Shown piece by piece: positions 8,742 to 22,058 of a stretch of DNA of 64,000 nucleotides. The translations under genes and the position numbers were made by a program. The notes beneath the pieces were generated by a model. The model ran no database searches. It was given only the letters and a program-made list of their open reading frames with translations, and was not told where the DNA came from. The DNA is taken from assembly GCF_003671765.1 (NCBI RefSeq), contig NZ_QPIB01000042.1, positions 1 to 64,000 on the forward strand, given 5' to 3'. How positions within the stretch are numbered: position 1 is the first letter of the stretch; every line of letters starts with the position of its first letter. This DNA comes from Xenophilus sp. E41 (GTDB lineage: Bacteria > Pseudomonadota > Gammaproteobacteria > Burkholderiales > Burkholderiaceae_C).

Positions 8742-9797
8742 TCAACGGCCCGGTGCGCCCGCGGCGATCTGCGCACGCCGCGCATCACCCTGGCGCGACA
8801 GCATCCAGCCCGGGTACTCGGGCGGCAGCGCGCTCACGGCATCGAGCGTCTGGAGCTCCTCGGCACTCAGGCGCACCTGCGTGGCGGCGATGTTGTCGTC
8901 GAGCTGGTCGACGCGCTTGGCGCCCACGATCACCGACGTGACCACCGGCTGGTGCAGCAGCCAGGCCAGGGCGATCTGCGCGACCGACACGCCCTTGGCT
9001 TCGGCGATGCCGCGCATGGCGTCGACGCAGTCCCAGGCGCGGTCCTTGTTCACGGGCGGGAAGTCGAAGGCGGTGCGACGGCTGCCAGCCTCGGCCTGCT
9101 GCGCGCGGCCGTACTTGCCGCTGAGCAGGCCACCGGCCAGCGGGCTCCACACCATCAGGCCCACGCCTTCGCTGCGCATCATCGGCACCAGCTCGCGCTC
9201 GAGGTCGCGGCCGGCGATCGTGTAGTAGGCCTGCAGCGACTGGAAGCGCGCAAGGCCCAGCCGCTCCGAGGTGCCCAGCGCTTTCGCGATCTGCCAGGCC
9301 GCCCAGTTCGACACGCCGATGTAGCGCACGTGGCCGTGACGCACCAGCGTGTCGAGCGCCTCCAGCGTCTCCTCGATCGGCGTCGCCGGATCGAATCCGT
9401 GCACCTGGTAGAGGTCGATGTGGTCCAGCTGCAGCCGCTTCAGGCTGGCCTTGCAGGCTTCGAGGATGTGATAGCGCGAGAGGCCGCGCGAGTTGGGCCC
9501 CTTGGTGCCCGTCTCGCCCAGCACCTTGGTGGCGACGACGACGTTCTCGCGCGGCACCTTCAGGTTCTTCAGCGCCTGGCCGGTGATGACTTCCGAATTG
9601 CCGTCGGCGTACACGTTGGCCGTGTCGATGAAGTTGATGCCGGCCTCGAGCGCGCGGCCGACCAGGCCGTCGGCCTCGGCCTGGTCGAGCCGGCCGATCT
9701 GGCCCCAGATGCCGGCGTCGCCGCCGCCGAAGGTCATGGTGCCGAGGCACAGCTCGGAAACGAAGAGGCCGGTGCGGCCCAGGGGGATGTAGCGCAT
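8742..9797 (-). CDS. Aldo/keto reductase
   Basis: 351 aa. ATG at 9797 follows AAGGAG. NADPH-dependent (beta/alpha)8 oxidoreductase: 'GLFVSELCLGTMTFGGG', catalytic region with Asp-Tyr ('NFIDTANVYADG'), Lys ('VVVATKVLGE') and His ('DLYQVHGFDP'), then the coenzyme-binding C-terminal part ('PVVTSVIVGAKRVDQLDDN'). Typical of the AKR families that take small aldehydes or ketones; substrate unknown. It is 3' to 3' with marR with 7 bp between them. Confidence 0.92.
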   Translation of the reverse strand: MRYIPLGRTGLFVSELCLGTMTFGGGDAGIWGQIGRLDQAEADGLVGRALEAGINFIDTANVYADGNSEVITGQALKNLKVPRENVVVATKVLGETGTKGPNSRGLSRYHILEACKASLKRLQLDHIDLYQVHGFDPATPIEETLEALDTLVRHGHVRYIGVSNWAAWQIAKALGTSERLGLARFQSLQAYYTIAGRDLERELVPMMRSEGVGLMVWSPLAGGLLSGKYGRAQQAEAGSRRTAFDFPPVNKDRAWDCVDAMRGIAEAKGVSVAQIALAWLLHQPVVTSVIVGAKRVDQLDDNIAATQVRLSAEELQTLDAVSALPPEYPGWMLSRQGDARRAQIAAGAPGR

Positions 9798-9925
9798 GCG
9801 ATGGAGCTCCTTGCTGCCGTCGAAAACGACGACGGGCATGCAGGGTGCATCAGCCGCGCATTCCGAGTCGCGCGCGCGGGTATGGCCGCAGCTGGAGCTG
9901 GCTCCAGCTGCAGGACGACATGTAC

Positions 9926-10693
9926 TCAGGCCGCGAAGCCGCCGTCGATGTTCAGGCTCGCGCCCGTCACGAAGCCGCCCTCGGGGCCGACGAGGTAGGC
10001 GACCATGCCCGCGATGTCGTCGGTGTGGCCGTAGTGCGGCAGCGCCATGAACGAGCGCACCCCTTCGGCCATCTCGCCGTCGGCCGGGTTCATCTCGGTG
10101 TCGATGGGGCCGGGCTGCACGTTGTTGATGGTGATGCTGCGCGGGCCGAGGTCGCGCGCCATGCCCTGCACCAGCCCCTTGAGCGCGGACTTGCTCATCG
10201 CATACGCGCTGCCGCCGGCGAAGGGCATGCGCTCGGCATTCGTGCTGCCGATGTTGACGATGCGCCCGCCCGTGCCCATGTGGCGGGCCGCGGCCTGCGC
10301 GCCCACGTACACGGCGCGCACGTTCACGGCCAGGGTGCGGTCCAGGTCCTCGAGCGAGAAGGTATCGACGCTGCCCAGGCGCAGCACGCCGGCGTTGTTG
10401 ACGAGGATGTCGAGGCGGCCGAACTCGCGCGCGGCCTCGTCGATGCCTGCCTGCAGCGCGGCCGCGTCGGCGCTGTCGATGCGCAGGGCGCGCGCGCGGC
10501 CGCCTTCGGCCTGGATGGCGCGCACCAGTTCGTCGGCCTGCGCCTGCGCAGCGCTGTAGCTGAAGGCGACGGCGGCACCGTCGCGTGCGAGGCGGCGCAC
10601 GATGGCGGCGCCGATGCCGCGCGAGCCGCCGGTGACGAAGGCGGCCTGGCCGGCCAGGGGCCGGGTCGACGAAGAAGCGGAAGCGGTGGTCAT
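9926..10693 (-). CDS. SDR-family NAD(P)-dependent oxidoreductase
   Basis: 255 aa. ATG at 10693 follows AAGGA; the longer upstream frame is promoter DNA. Classical short-chain dehydrogenase: Rossmann motif 'TGGSRGIG', 'NNAG', catalytic Ser in 'VNIGSTN', catalytic 'YAMSK', and 'QPGPIDTEMNP' after the active site. The closest named type would be a 3-oxoacyl-ACP-reductase-like SDR. Divergent from a LysR gene that probably controls it. Confidence 0.92.
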   Translation of the reverse strand: MTTASASSSTRPLAGQAAFVTGGSRGIGAAIVRRLARDGAAVAFSYSAAQAQADELVRAIQAEGGRARALRIDSADAAALQAGIDEAAREFGRLDILVNNAGVLRLGSVDTFSLEDLDRTLAVNVRAVYVGAQAAARHMGTGGRIVNIGSTNAERMPFAGGSAYAMSKSALKGLVQGMARDLGPRSITINNVQPGPIDTEMNPADGEMAEGVRSFMALPHYGHTDDIAGMVAYLVGPEGGFVTGASLNIDGGFAA

Positions 10694-10796
10694 GGTGGAG
10701 TCCTTGGCTGTGGGGATGTCGATGCGATGTGCATCGGCTGGGCTCCAGTTTGGGCACGGGCAGCGCCGGCCGGTAGCCACCGAAGGGCGCCATCAA

Positions 10797-10815
10797 TTTC
10801 AACCACGGGTTGAAA
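10797..10815. promoter_or_regulatory. LysR-type operator (TTTCAACC-N3-GGTTGAAA)
   Basis: A perfect 8-3-8 inverted repeat, which also fits the LysR T-N11-A pattern, lies in the divergent SDR/LysR intergenic region and ends 10 bp before the lysR start. The position fits autorepression of lysR and activation of the SDR gene. Confidence 0.65.
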
Positions 10816-10825
10816 ATCAGCCGCC

Positions 10826-11752
10826 ATGGAGCCGCTCAGCCACCTCGAATCCTTCGTCCGCAGCGCCGAGGGCGGAAGCTTCTCGGAAGCCGCACGCCGC
10901 CTGGGCCTCACGCCAGCCGCGGTGAGCAAGAACGTGGCGCGCCTGGAAGCGGGGCTGGGCGTGCGGCTGTTCCAGCGCAGCACGCGGCGCCTCACGCTGA
11001 CCGAGACGGGCGAGCGCTTCCTGCAGCAGGTGTCGGGCGGCCTCGCGGCCTTGCAGGACGCGGTGGACGACGTGGCCCGGCACGACGGCCAGCCCGCGGG
11101 CACGCTCAAGCTCAGCCTCGGCCTGGGCTTCGGCCGCGAACATGTGCTGCCGCTGCTGGCCGACTTCCTCGCGCGCTACCCGGCCATCGTGCCCGACTGG
11201 CATTTCGACAACCGCGCCGTGGACCTGGTGGGCGAAGGCTTCGACGCGGCGATCGGCGGCGGCTTCGAACTCTCGCCCGGCCTGGTGGCGCGCGAGCTGG
11301 CGCCGATCCACGTGGTCGCGGTCGCGTCGCCGCGCTACCTGGCCGGGCGTGCGCTGCCCCGCCAACCCGCCGAGCTCGCGCCGCTCGATGGCCTGATGCG
11401 CCGCTCCACGCCCACCGGACGCGTGCGCGGCTGGACCCTGCGCCACGCCGCGCAGGGCGAGGTCACCATGGAGGGCCCGCGCCCGCGCGCCGTCTTCAAC
11501 GACCCGGAAGCCATTGCCGAGGCGGCGCGCCTGGGGCTGGGCGTGGCGCTGCTGCCCATGCCCTTCGTCGCTGCTTCGATCGCCCGCGGAGAGCTCGTGC
11601 GCCTGCTTCCGGACTGGTACCAGGAGGTGGGCAGCGTGTACCTCTACTACCCGAGCCGCAGGCTGCTGCCCGCGAAGACGCGTGTGTTCGTGGACTTCGT
11701 GCTGGCGCGCTTCGAGGCCGAGGGTTTCGCGCGGCGCATGCGCGCGGACTGA
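10826..11752 (+). CDS. LysR-family transcriptional regulator
   Basis: 308 aa. N-terminal winged HTH ('SFSEAARRLGLTPAAVSKNVARLE', 'LFQRSTRRLTLTETG') and a C-terminal periplasmic-binding-type effector domain (from about residue 90). Divergent from the SDR gene with a clear dyad operator just before its own start, so it likely regulates itself and the SDR. Inducer unknown. Confidence 0.92.
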   Translation: MEPLSHLESFVRSAEGGSFSEAARRLGLTPAAVSKNVARLEAGLGVRLFQRSTRRLTLTETGERFLQQVSGGLAALQDAVDDVARHDGQPAGTLKLSLGLGFGREHVLPLLADFLARYPAIVPDWHFDNRAVDLVGEGFDAAIGGGFELSPGLVARELAPIHVVAVASPRYLAGRALPRQPAELAPLDGLMRRSTPTGRVRGWTLRHAAQGEVTMEGPRPRAVFNDPEAIAEAARLGLGVALLPMPFVAASIARGELVRLLPDWYQEVGSVYLYYPSRRLLPAKTRVFVDFVLARFEAEGFARRMRAD

Positions 11753-11924
11753 TCCATGGCCCTTGCGCATGATGGTCGCGTCGCCGGCCTCCACCGGCAC
11801 GGCCCTGTCCTTCAAGGTGCTGTGCCCGGGACGATGACGGCCGCCTGCCCCGGGGTTTTCACCCGCGGCGGATCGACGGCCTGCCGCTACAAACGACGCC
11901 CGTGATTCCCGAGGAGACCTCCTG

Positions 11925-12932
11925 ATGACTTTCAAGCCGAATCGGCGCGCAGCGCTCGCCGCATCTGCGGCGGCAGCTCTTTTTTTGATAGCAAACCCGG
12001 CGAATGCCGAGACCTGGCCGAGCAAGACGGTGAAGATCGTCGTGCCCTTCGCGCCCGGCGGCACCACCGACATCCTGGCGCGCGCGGTGGCGCCCGAGCT
12101 GTCGAAGGCCTTCGGCCAGCAGTTCATCGTCGACAACCGCGCCGGCGCCGGCGGCAACATCGGCGCCGAGCTGGTGGCCAAGTCGCCCAACGACGGCTAC
12201 ACGCTGCTCATGGGCACGGTGGGCACGCACGGCATCAACCGCGCGCTGTACAAGTCGCTGCCCTTCGACCCGATCAAGGACTTCGTGCCCATCACGCTGG
12301 TGGCGGCCGTGCCGAACGTGATGGAGATGAACGCCGACAAGGCGAAGCAGCTGGGCATCGCCAATGTGCAGGACTTCGTGAAGTACCTCAAGGCGAACCC
12401 GAACAAGCTGAACATGGCCTCCAGCGGCAGCGGCACCTCGATCCACCTCGCCGGCGAGCTGTTCAAGAGCATGACCGGCACGCAGATGACGCACGTGCCC
12501 TACAAGGGCTCCGGCCCGGCCCTCATGGACATGGTGGCGGGCAACGCCGACGTGATGTTCGACAACCTGCCCTCGTCCATGCAGCAGATCAAGGGCGGCA
12601 AGCTGGTCGCGCTGGCGGTGACGAGTTCGCAGCGATCGGCCGCGCTGCCCGACGTCCCGACCGTCGAAGAGGCCGGCGGCCCTGCCCTCAAGGGCTACGA
12701 GGCGAGCTCGTGGTTCGGCCTGCTGGCACCGGCCGGCACCTCGCCCGAGATCGTGAACAGGATCCAGCAGGCGGTGGCCAAGTCGCTGGGCACGCCGGAG
12801 GTGAAGGAGAAGATGCAGGCGCAGGGCGCCATCCCCAGCGGCAACACGCCGGCGCAGTTCACCAGGCTCATCGCCGACGAGCACGTGAAATGGGCCAAGG
12901 TGGTGAAGGACTCGGGCGCCACGGTCGACTGA
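11925..12932 (+). CDS. Bug/TctC-family tripartite tricarboxylate transporter substrate-binding protein
   Basis: 335 aa. ATG at 11925 follows GAGGAG. A signal peptide (about residues 1-28, ending 'NPANAE') leads to the mature TctC fold: '[20 protein letters not shown]', '[22 protein letters not shown]', '[17 protein letters not shown]', '[16 protein letters not shown]'. Periplasmic binding protein for a carboxylate. Orphan: no tctA or tctB membrane genes nearby, as is common in Burkholderiales. Ends at a strong bidirectional hairpin terminator. Confidence 0.93.
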   Translation: MTFKPNRRAALAASAAAALFLIANPANAETWPSKTVKIVVPFAPGGTTDILARAVAPELSKAFGQQFIVDNRAGAGGNIGAELVAKSPNDGYTLLMGTVGTHGINRALYKSLPFDPIKDFVPITLVAAVPNVMEMNADKAKQLGIANVQDFVKYLKANPNKLNMASSGSGTSIHLAGELFKSMTGTQMTHVPYKGSGPALMDMVAGNADVMFDNLPSSMQQIKGGKLVALAVTSSQRSAALPDVPTVEEAGGPALKGYEASSWFGLLAPAGTSPEIVNRIQQAVAKSLGTPEVKEKMQAQGAIPSGNTPAQFTRLIADEHVKWAKVVKDSGATVD

Positions 12933-12945
12933 ACCCGCGCTCACA

Positions 12946-12984
12946 AAGACAAAGGCCGCGCCCGGTCGGCGCGGCCTTTGTCTT
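12946..12984. terminator. Bidirectional intrinsic terminator
   Basis: Perfect 17-bp stem (arms 12946-12962 and 12968-12984; 5-base loop) with A-rich and T-rich outer parts of the stem. It lies between the convergent Bug gene and the DUF1840/cfa pair. Confidence 0.8.
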
Positions 12985-13002
12985 GGCGGCTCGCGGGGCC
13001 GT

Positions 13003-13329
13003 TCAGGTGCCCCAGACGATGTCCTTCTGTTCCCCCAGGGATTCCTTGAGCATGTGCAGCAGCGGCGTGGCGCGCTGGTGCAGGCCCACGTGCTGCGCCT
13101 CGGCCCCGGCGTCGTGGTCCTCGGCGGCATGCGCGTCGTGGTTGTGCTTGGCGCTGCGCGCCTCGAGCGCCACAGCGGCCTCGAGTGCAGAAATCGCACC
13201 AGGCATCTGGTCGACGGTGATGACGCCGGAGGTGCCAGAGGTCTTGCCGATGATGTCGAGCAGTTGCCGCGCGTTGGTTTCCAGCATGACGACGTCGGCG
13301 CTGGCCTGGGACTTGAAGCGATAGAGCAT
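13003..13329 (-). CDS. DUF1840 domain-containing protein
   Basis: 108 aa, whole-length match to the DUF1840 type ('MLYRFKSQASADVVMLE', 'LLDIIGKT', 'GVITVDQMPGAI'). ATG at 13329 follows AGGGGA. It is 15 bp downstream of cfa on the same strand, so it is probably co-transcribed. Function unknown. Confidence 0.85.
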   Translation of the reverse strand: MLYRFKSQASADVVMLETNARQLLDIIGKTSGTSGVITVDQMPGAISALEAAVALEARSAKHNHDAHAAEDHDAGAEAQHVGLHQRATPLLHMLKESLGEQKDIVWGT

Positions 13330-13344
13330 GGGCGATCCCCTTTC

Positions 13345-14607
13345 TTACTTGTAGATGTAATCGCGGACGAAAGGGTACACCGACTGGGCCCCGCGTATCG
13401 AGTGGGACGACACCGCACCGTCGGGTCGGGCCGAGAGCATCTGGTGCAGCGCGATCCAGCCCTGCTCGAAGCTCATGGCCGAGCCGGCGAGATAGAGCCG
13501 GTAGGCGCGCAGGATGCGCTCGCCCTTCTCGGGGCCCGCGGTGCGCTCCAGCACGGCTCGCGCCTCGTCCAGCCGGGCCTCCAGCGCATCGGACCAGGCC
13601 CACAGCGTGCGGGCGTAGTGCGGCCGCAGGTTCTCGGTGTCGACCATCTCCAGGCCGGCCGCCGCCGTGTCCGTGAGGATGCGCGTGACGTGAAGGATCT
13701 CGCCGCCCGGGAAGATGTACTTCTCGATGAAGTCCCCCATGCCGGCGCCCATCTGCTTGTGGTCGAGGTGGCCCGAGGTGATGCCGTGCTGCAGCGTGAG
13801 TCCGCCCGGGCGCAGCAGCGCATGCACGTCGCGGAAGTACTCGCCCATGTTCGCGCTGCCCACGTGCTCGAACATGCCGACCGACGAGATCTTGTCGAAG
13901 GGCTGGTCGGCCTTGAGCTCGCGGTAATCCATCAACCTGACGCGCACCCGACCGGTGAGGCCTTTTTCTTCGATCAGCCGCGTCACGTGCGCGTGCTGGT
14001 TCTTCGACAGTGTGATGCCGGTCGCATCCACGCCGTAGTGCTCCGCCGCCCACAGCAGCAGGCCGCCCCAGCCGGAGCCGATGTCGAGGTAGCGCTCGCC
14101 CGGCTGCAGCATGAGCTTCCTGCAGATGTGGTCGAGCTTGGCTTCCTGCGCGGCGGTCAGGTCGAGCTCGGGCGTGCGGAAGTAGGCGCAGGAGTAGACG
14201 CGCCGCGGGTCGAGCCACAGGGCGTAGAAGTCGTCCGAAACGTCGTAGTGGAACTGGATCTGCTCCGCGTCCTTGCGCTGCGTGTGCGTGCCGCGCGACT
14301 TGGCGTTGTGCAGGAGGCGCGTCCACCAGCCGCTGTTGCTCTCGATGGGTTTGCCCGGCACCAGCGCGGCGGCCAGCGCCATCAGGTCGCGCATGGTGCC
14401 CTCGATGCCGACGCGGCCCTCGACGTAGTCCTCGCCGATGCCACCCACCTGCTGGGACGCCAGCTTGGCGAGCGAGGTCCACGACGAGAAGCTCAGCCGC
14501 ACGCGCGCACCGGGCTGGTCGATGCGCGCGCCGTCGGGCAGCTGGAGGGAGACGGGAACCGGAAGCGAGGCGAGTTGGGATTCGATCTTGGGGACCAGGC
14601 TCAACAT
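13345..14607 (-). CDS. cfa: Cyclopropane-fatty-acyl-phospholipid synthase
   Basis: 420 aa. Transfers a methyl group from S-adenosylmethionine to unsaturated acyl chains of membrane phospholipids. Recognised by the CFA-synthase N-terminus, 'FHYDVSDDFYALWLDPRRVY' and 'YSCAYF', SAM-binding 'YLDIGSGWGGLLLWAAEHYG', 'GMFEHVG', and the C-terminal 'WSDALEARLDEAR' region. The ATG at 14607 has no strong ribosome site. First gene of a two-gene unit with DUF1840. Confidence 0.92.
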   Translation of the reverse strand: MLSLVPKIESQLASLPVPVSLQLPDGARIDQPGARVRLSFSSWTSLAKLASQQVGGIGEDYVEGRVGIEGTMRDLMALAAALVPGKPIESNSGWWTRLLHNAKSRGTHTQRKDAEQIQFHYDVSDDFYALWLDPRRVYSCAYFRTPELDLTAAQEAKLDHICRKLMLQPGERYLDIGSGWGGLLLWAAEHYGVDATGITLSKNQHAHVTRLIEEKGLTGRVRVRLMDYRELKADQPFDKISSVGMFEHVGSANMGEYFRDVHALLRPGGLTLQHGITSGHLDHKQMGAGMGDFIEKYIFPGGEILHVTRILTDTAAAGLEMVDTENLRPHYARTLWAWSDALEARLDEARAVLERTAGPEKGERILRAYRLYLAGSAMSFEQGWIALHQMLSARPDGAVSSHSIRGAQSVYPFVRDYIYK

Positions 14608-14766
14608 GGCAATGAATTTTCACAACGGCATCGGCACGTTGCGAATGGTGGCACAAGCAGCGTGACTTTGCAGGGCCCGGCCGCCGGGCCGGCCGACGGC
14701 CCGGGCGCGACGCATCGCGGGTCGGGCCCATTGACAGCCGATACTTCAAGCCTAAACTATTGAGCC

Positions 14767-17133
<2,367 letters not shown>

Positions 17134-17179
17134 CACCCACCATGCAATCCCTGTTCCTTTTTCGTGGAGCGCGCCGCTG

Positions 17180-17689
17180 ATGGACCTCGAAGCCCGCGCC
17201 CACAGCGAACACCCCGAGGCGCTGCGCCTCTGGCTGCGCCTGCTGACCTGCACGCAGCTGATCGAGAAGCAGGTGCGCGGCGCCCTGCGTGAACGCTTCG
17301 ACACCACGCTGCCGCGCTTCGACCTGATGTCGCAGCTCGAGCGCGCGCCCGAGGGCATGAAGATGAGCGAGCTCTCGCGCCGCATGATGGTGACCGGCGG
17401 CAACGTCACCGGCATCACCGACCAGCTCGTGACCGAGGGACTGGTCGAGCGCGTCGACGTCGAGGGCGACCGCCGCGCCTGGCGCGTGCGTCTCACCGTG
17501 CGCGGCCGCAAGGCCTTCCAGGAGATGGCGCAACAGCACGAAGGCTGGATCGTCGATGCCTTCGCCGCATTGAGCGAACGCGAGATCGCCCAGCTCCACA
17601 AGCTGCTCGGCAAGGTGAAGGCCGATGTCCAGAGCCGCCAGCAGCCCGCATCCACCCCCGGCCAGCAGGCCACCCCGGAGACCGCATGA
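17180..17689 (+). CDS. MarR-family regulator of the aryl-CoA operon
   Basis: 169 aa. Winged HTH of MarR type ('[20 protein letters not shown]', '[20 protein letters not shown]', '[18 protein letters not shown]'). It sits inside the operon, 46 bp after the monooxygenase/reductase, and overlaps the next gene by 4 bp (ATGA). Such in-operon MarR proteins are usually repressors relieved by the CoA thioester or free acid; that role is inferred. Confidence 0.88.
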   Translation: MDLEARAHSEHPEALRLWLRLLTCTQLIEKQVRGALRERFDTTLPRFDLMSQLERAPEGMKMSELSRRMMVTGGNVTGITDQLVTEGLVERVDVEGDRRAWRVRLTVRGRKAFQEMAQQHEGWIVDAFAALSEREIAQLHKLLGKVKADVQSRQQPASTPGQQATPETA

Positions 17690-18540
17690 AGCACTACATC
17701 GGCGCAGGCAACCCCATGCGCGCGCAGTTCGAGGCCAAGGCGCCTTACGTGGCGAAGCACTTCGCCTGGCATTTCGAGGACGGCGTGGGCACCGTCACGC
17801 TCAACCGGCCCGAGCGGAAGAACCCGCTGACCTTCGACTCCTACGGCGAGCTGCGCGACCTGTTCCGCGCGCTGGTCTATGCCACCGACGTCAAGGCGAT
17901 CGTGGTCACCGGCGCCGGCGGCAACTTCTGCTCGGGCGGCGACGTGCACGAGATCATCGGCCCGCTCACGCAGATGCGCATGCCCGAGCTGCTGGAGTTC
18001 ACCCGCATGACGGGCGACCTCGTGAAGGCGATCCGCCAGTGCCCGCAGCCGATCGTCGGCGCGATCGACGGCGTGTGCGCCGGTGCCGGCGCGATGATCG
18101 CGCTGGCCTGCGACCTGCGCTACGGCACGCCGGCGACCAAGACGGCCTTCCTCTTCACCCGCGTGGGCCTGGCGGGCGCCGACATGGGCGCGTGCGCCCT
18201 GCTGCCGCGCGTGATCGGCCAGGGCCGCGCGTCCGAGCTGCTCTTCACCGGGCGCGCGATGAAGGCCGACGAAGGCCTGGCCTGGGGCTTCTTCAATGCG
18301 CTGCACGAAAGCGGCGCGCTGCTCGAGGCCGCCACCGCGGTGGCCCGCGACCTGGCCCGCGGCCCGACCTTCGCGCACGGCATGACCAAGACCATGCTGT
18401 CGCAGGAGTGGGCGATGACCATCGAACAGGCCATCGAGGCCGAAGCGCAGGCGCAGGCCATCTGCATGCAGACCGAGGATTTCCGCCGCGCCTACGAGGC
18501 CTTCTCGGCCAAGCGGCAGCCCGAGTTCGGCGGCGACTGA
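17686..18540 (+). CDS. Enoyl-CoA hydratase/isomerase-family protein
   Basis: 284 aa, crotonase fold: '[17 protein letters not shown]', oxyanion-hole stretch '[15 protein letters not shown]', '[20 protein letters not shown]'. Start overlaps the marR stop by 4 bp. Predicted to act on the ring-derived CoA thioester made by the monooxygenase/reductase. Confidence 0.9.
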   Translation: MKHYIGAGNPMRAQFEAKAPYVAKHFAWHFEDGVGTVTLNRPERKNPLTFDSYGELRDLFRALVYATDVKAIVVTGAGGNFCSGGDVHEIIGPLTQMRMPELLEFTRMTGDLVKAIRQCPQPIVGAIDGVCAGAGAMIALACDLRYGTPATKTAFLFTRVGLAGADMGACALLPRVIGQGRASELLFTGRAMKADEGLAWGFFNALHESGALLEAATAVARDLARGPTFAHGMTKTMLSQEWAMTIEQAIEAEAQAQAICMQTEDFRRAYEAFSAKRQPEFGGD

Positions 18541-18599
18541 GCCATGCAGGCCGGCCGCCACGCTTCCCGCTTCCCCCTGCGCCATCCGGAGGTTGATCG

Positions 18600-19804
<1,205 letters not shown>

Positions 19805-19808
<4 letters not shown>

Positions 19809-21451
19809 CCCACCCGAGCGCCCAGACCGACCGCTTCGTGCACGACCGGCTGCCGCCGCCGGAGCAGTTGCCCATCTTCCGCTACGACCTGCCCGAACTG
19901 CAGTTGCCCGACCAGCTCAACCTGGTGGAGGAACTGCTGGACAAGGCGGTGAGCGACAAGGGCTGGGCCGACCGGCCGATGCTGCGCGAGGCCGGCCGCA
20001 CCTGGACCTACCGCGAGGCCGCGGCCGAAGTCAGCCGCATCGCCCAGGTGCTCACCGGCGACCTGGGCCTGGTGCCCGGCAACCGCGTGCTGCTGCGCGG
20101 CGGCAACTCGGCGTCGATGGCGCTGGCCTGGCTGGCCGTGGTGAAGGCCGGGCTGATCGCGGTGGCGACGATGCCGCTGCTACGTGCCAAGGAGCTGGGC
20201 GACATCATCGAGAAATCGCAGCCCACGGTCGGGCTGTGCGATGCGCGCCTGCTGGACGAACTGCTGGCCGCGCAGAAGGTCCAGCCCGTGCTGGCGCGCG
20301 TGATCGCGTTCCATGCGCCCGAGGCCCCCGATTCGCTGGAGGCGATGGCACGCGGCAAGCCCGACCATGTGCCGGCCTGCCCCACCGCGGCCGACGACAT
20401 CGCGCTGCTGGCCTTCACGTCCGGCACGACCGGCAAGCCCAAGGCGCCGGTGACGACGCACCGCGACGTGCTCGCCATGTGCGAGACCTGGCCGCGACAC
20501 ATCCTGAAGGCGACGCCCGACGACATCGTCATCGGCTCGCCGCCGCTGGCCTTCACCTTCGGGCTGGGCGGGCTGCTGATCTTCCCGATGTGGGCCGGTG
20601 CCTCGGTGTACTTCCACGACCGCGGCTACACGCCCGAATCGATGGTGCAGGCCATTCGCGAGGTGGGCGCCACGATCAGCTACACGGCGCCGACCTTCTA
20701 CCGCCAGATGGCGCCCATCGCGCAGCGCCTGGGCGTGCCCAGCCTGCGCATCAGCGTGAGCGCCGGCGAGGCGCTGCCCGACGCGACGCGGCAACTGTGG
20801 AAGGAGGCGACGGGCATCGAAATGCTGGACGGCATCGGCGGCACCGAGGTGTTCCACATCTACATCTCCGCCGCCGGCCACGAGGTCCGCCGCGGCGCGG
20901 TGGGCAAGGCCGTGCCGGGATTCACCGCGCGCGTGGTCGACGACGAGGGCCGCGAAGTGCCACGCGGCACGGTCGGCAAGCTCGCGATCATCGGGCCGGT
21001 CGGCTGCCGCTACCTCGACGACGCGCGCCAGGCGAACTACGTGAAGAACGGCTGGAACTACCCCGGCGACGCCTTCGTGCAGGACGCCGACGGCTACTTC
21101 TTCTACCAGTCGCGCGCGGACGACATGATCATCAGCGCGGGCTACAACATCGGCGGCCCCGAGGTCGAGGATGCACTGCTGCAGCACCCCGCGGTGGCCG
21201 AATGCGCCGTCGTCGGCAAGCCCGACGAGGAACGCGGCATGGTCGTGAAGGCGTTCTGCGTGCTCAAACCGGGCCATGCGGGCGACGACACGCTGGTCAA
21301 GGCGCTGCAGGACCACGTCAAGGCCACCATCGCCCCCTACAAGTACCCGCGTGAGATCGCCTTCGTGGCGGCACTCCCGCGCACCGAAACCGGCAAGCTG
21401 CAGCGCTTCAAGCTGCGCCAGATCACCGATACACCGACGACAACACCATGA
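19805..21451 (+). CDS. AMP-forming aryl-CoA ligase (2-aminobenzoate-/benzoate-CoA ligase family)
   Basis: 548 aa. Activates an aromatic acid with ATP and CoA. Visible adenylation motifs: '[20 protein letters not shown]' (P-loop), '[13 protein letters not shown]', '[20 protein letters not shown]', and the C-terminal catalytic Lys in '[11 protein letters not shown]'. Sequence style and length match benzoate/2-aminobenzoate-CoA ligases. Overlaps both neighbours by 4 bp. It supplies the CoA thioester used by the first gene of the operon. Confidence 0.9.
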
Positions 21452-21843
21452 ACCGACTCATCCAACCGCCCGGCTGGGCGACACCCAAGGGCTATGCCAA
21501 CGGCGTGGCCGCCCGCGGCACGCTGATCTTCGTCGGCGGCCAGATCGGCTGGAACGCCGAACAGCAGTTCGAGAGCGACGACTTCATCGCGCAGACGGCC
21601 CAGGCCCTGCGCAACATCGCGGCGGTGCTGAAGGAAGGTGGCGCGGCGCCGGAGCACATGGTGCGCATGACCTGGTACGTGACGGACCGCGACGAGTACG
21701 TGCGGCGCCTGTCGGAGCTGGGGCCGGTCTACCGCGAGGTGATGGGGCGCAACTTCCCGGCCATGACCTGCGTGCAGGTGGCTGCACTGGTCGAGGCCCG
21801 CGCCAAGATCGAGATCGAGGTCACGGCGGTGGTGCCGGACTGA
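21448..21843 (+). CDS. RidA-family protein (enamine/imine deaminase type)
   Basis: 131 aa, YjgF/YER057c/UK114 fold ('GYANGVAARGTLIFVGGQIG', 'QTAQALRNIAAVLKEGGAAP', 'FPAMTCVQVAALVEARAKIE'). RidA proteins speed loss of ammonia from enamine/imine intermediates. Dearomatised 2-aminobenzoyl-CoA carries an amino group that must be lost, so its place as last gene of this operon makes sense. Overlaps the ligase stop by 4 bp. Confidence 0.9.
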   Translation: MNRLIQPPGWATPKGYANGVAARGTLIFVGGQIGWNAEQQFESDDFIAQTAQALRNIAAVLKEGGAAPEHMVRMTWYVTDRDEYVRRLSELGPVYREVMGRNFPAMTCVQVAALVEARAKIEIEVTAVVPD

Positions 21844-21949
21844 GCTGCTTGCCGCACGACGCGGCGGCAGCGATGCGCGCGTCGTGCCGTGTGGCCTGTC
21901 ACCGAATCGGCCAAAGCGTCGTCACCGCACGGTGCAAACGCACAAAAGA

Positions 21950-21973
21950 AAAGGCCCTCTTTCGAGGGCCTTT
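21950..21973 (-). terminator. Intrinsic terminator, probably of tRNA-fMet, stranded by the prophage
   Basis: 10-bp stem (21950-21959 / 21964-21973) with loop TTTC. Read on the minus strand it is followed by TTCTTTTG, a usable U-tract; the plus-strand side has only three T. It lies 14 bp beyond the left att repeat. Joining the two host flanks puts it directly after the tRNA-fMet CCA end, so it is probably the original tRNA terminator, with possible extra use for the ridA operon. Confidence 0.7.
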
Positions 21974-21987
21974 GAACTTCTGGAATT

Positions 21988-21999
21988 TGGTTGCGCGAG
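21988..21999. other. attL: 12-bp left attachment repeat
   Basis: TGGTTGCGCGAG, identical to 63517-63528 in the tRNA-fMet gene (where it is CCA plus part of the acceptor stem). Host sequence lies to the left, prophage to the right. The following bases (GGGGATTTGGAC) partly resemble the tRNA T-arm side (CAAGATTTGAAC). Confidence 0.85.
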
Positions 22000-22058
22000 G
22001 GGGATTTGGACACGAGAGACTTGTCGCAATCCCGTGGAAGAGCGCTCGCCGACGCTGA
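21999..22058 (+). pseudogene. Stranded alternative C-terminal tail of the serine recombinase
   Basis: In the frame that crosses the att repeat, this segment encodes about 19 residues (starting GGFGHERLV, ending KSARRR) and then a TGA. In the excised circular phage it would be joined in frame to the recombinase at 61962, replacing the tail encoded by the tRNA gene. In the lysogen it has no start codon of its own. Confidence 0.7.

Noticed and set aside
4905-8742. Search for E2/E3 genes to complete the dehydrogenase complex
   Set aside because: No lipoyl domain, acyltransferase or dihydrolipoyl dehydrogenase sequence is present after the E1 beta gene.
21276-22058. Open frame running from the CoA ligase region through attL
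   Set aside because: It is out of frame with the ligase and ridA genes and has no ribosome site. Only its last 20 codons matter, as the stranded recombinase tail.
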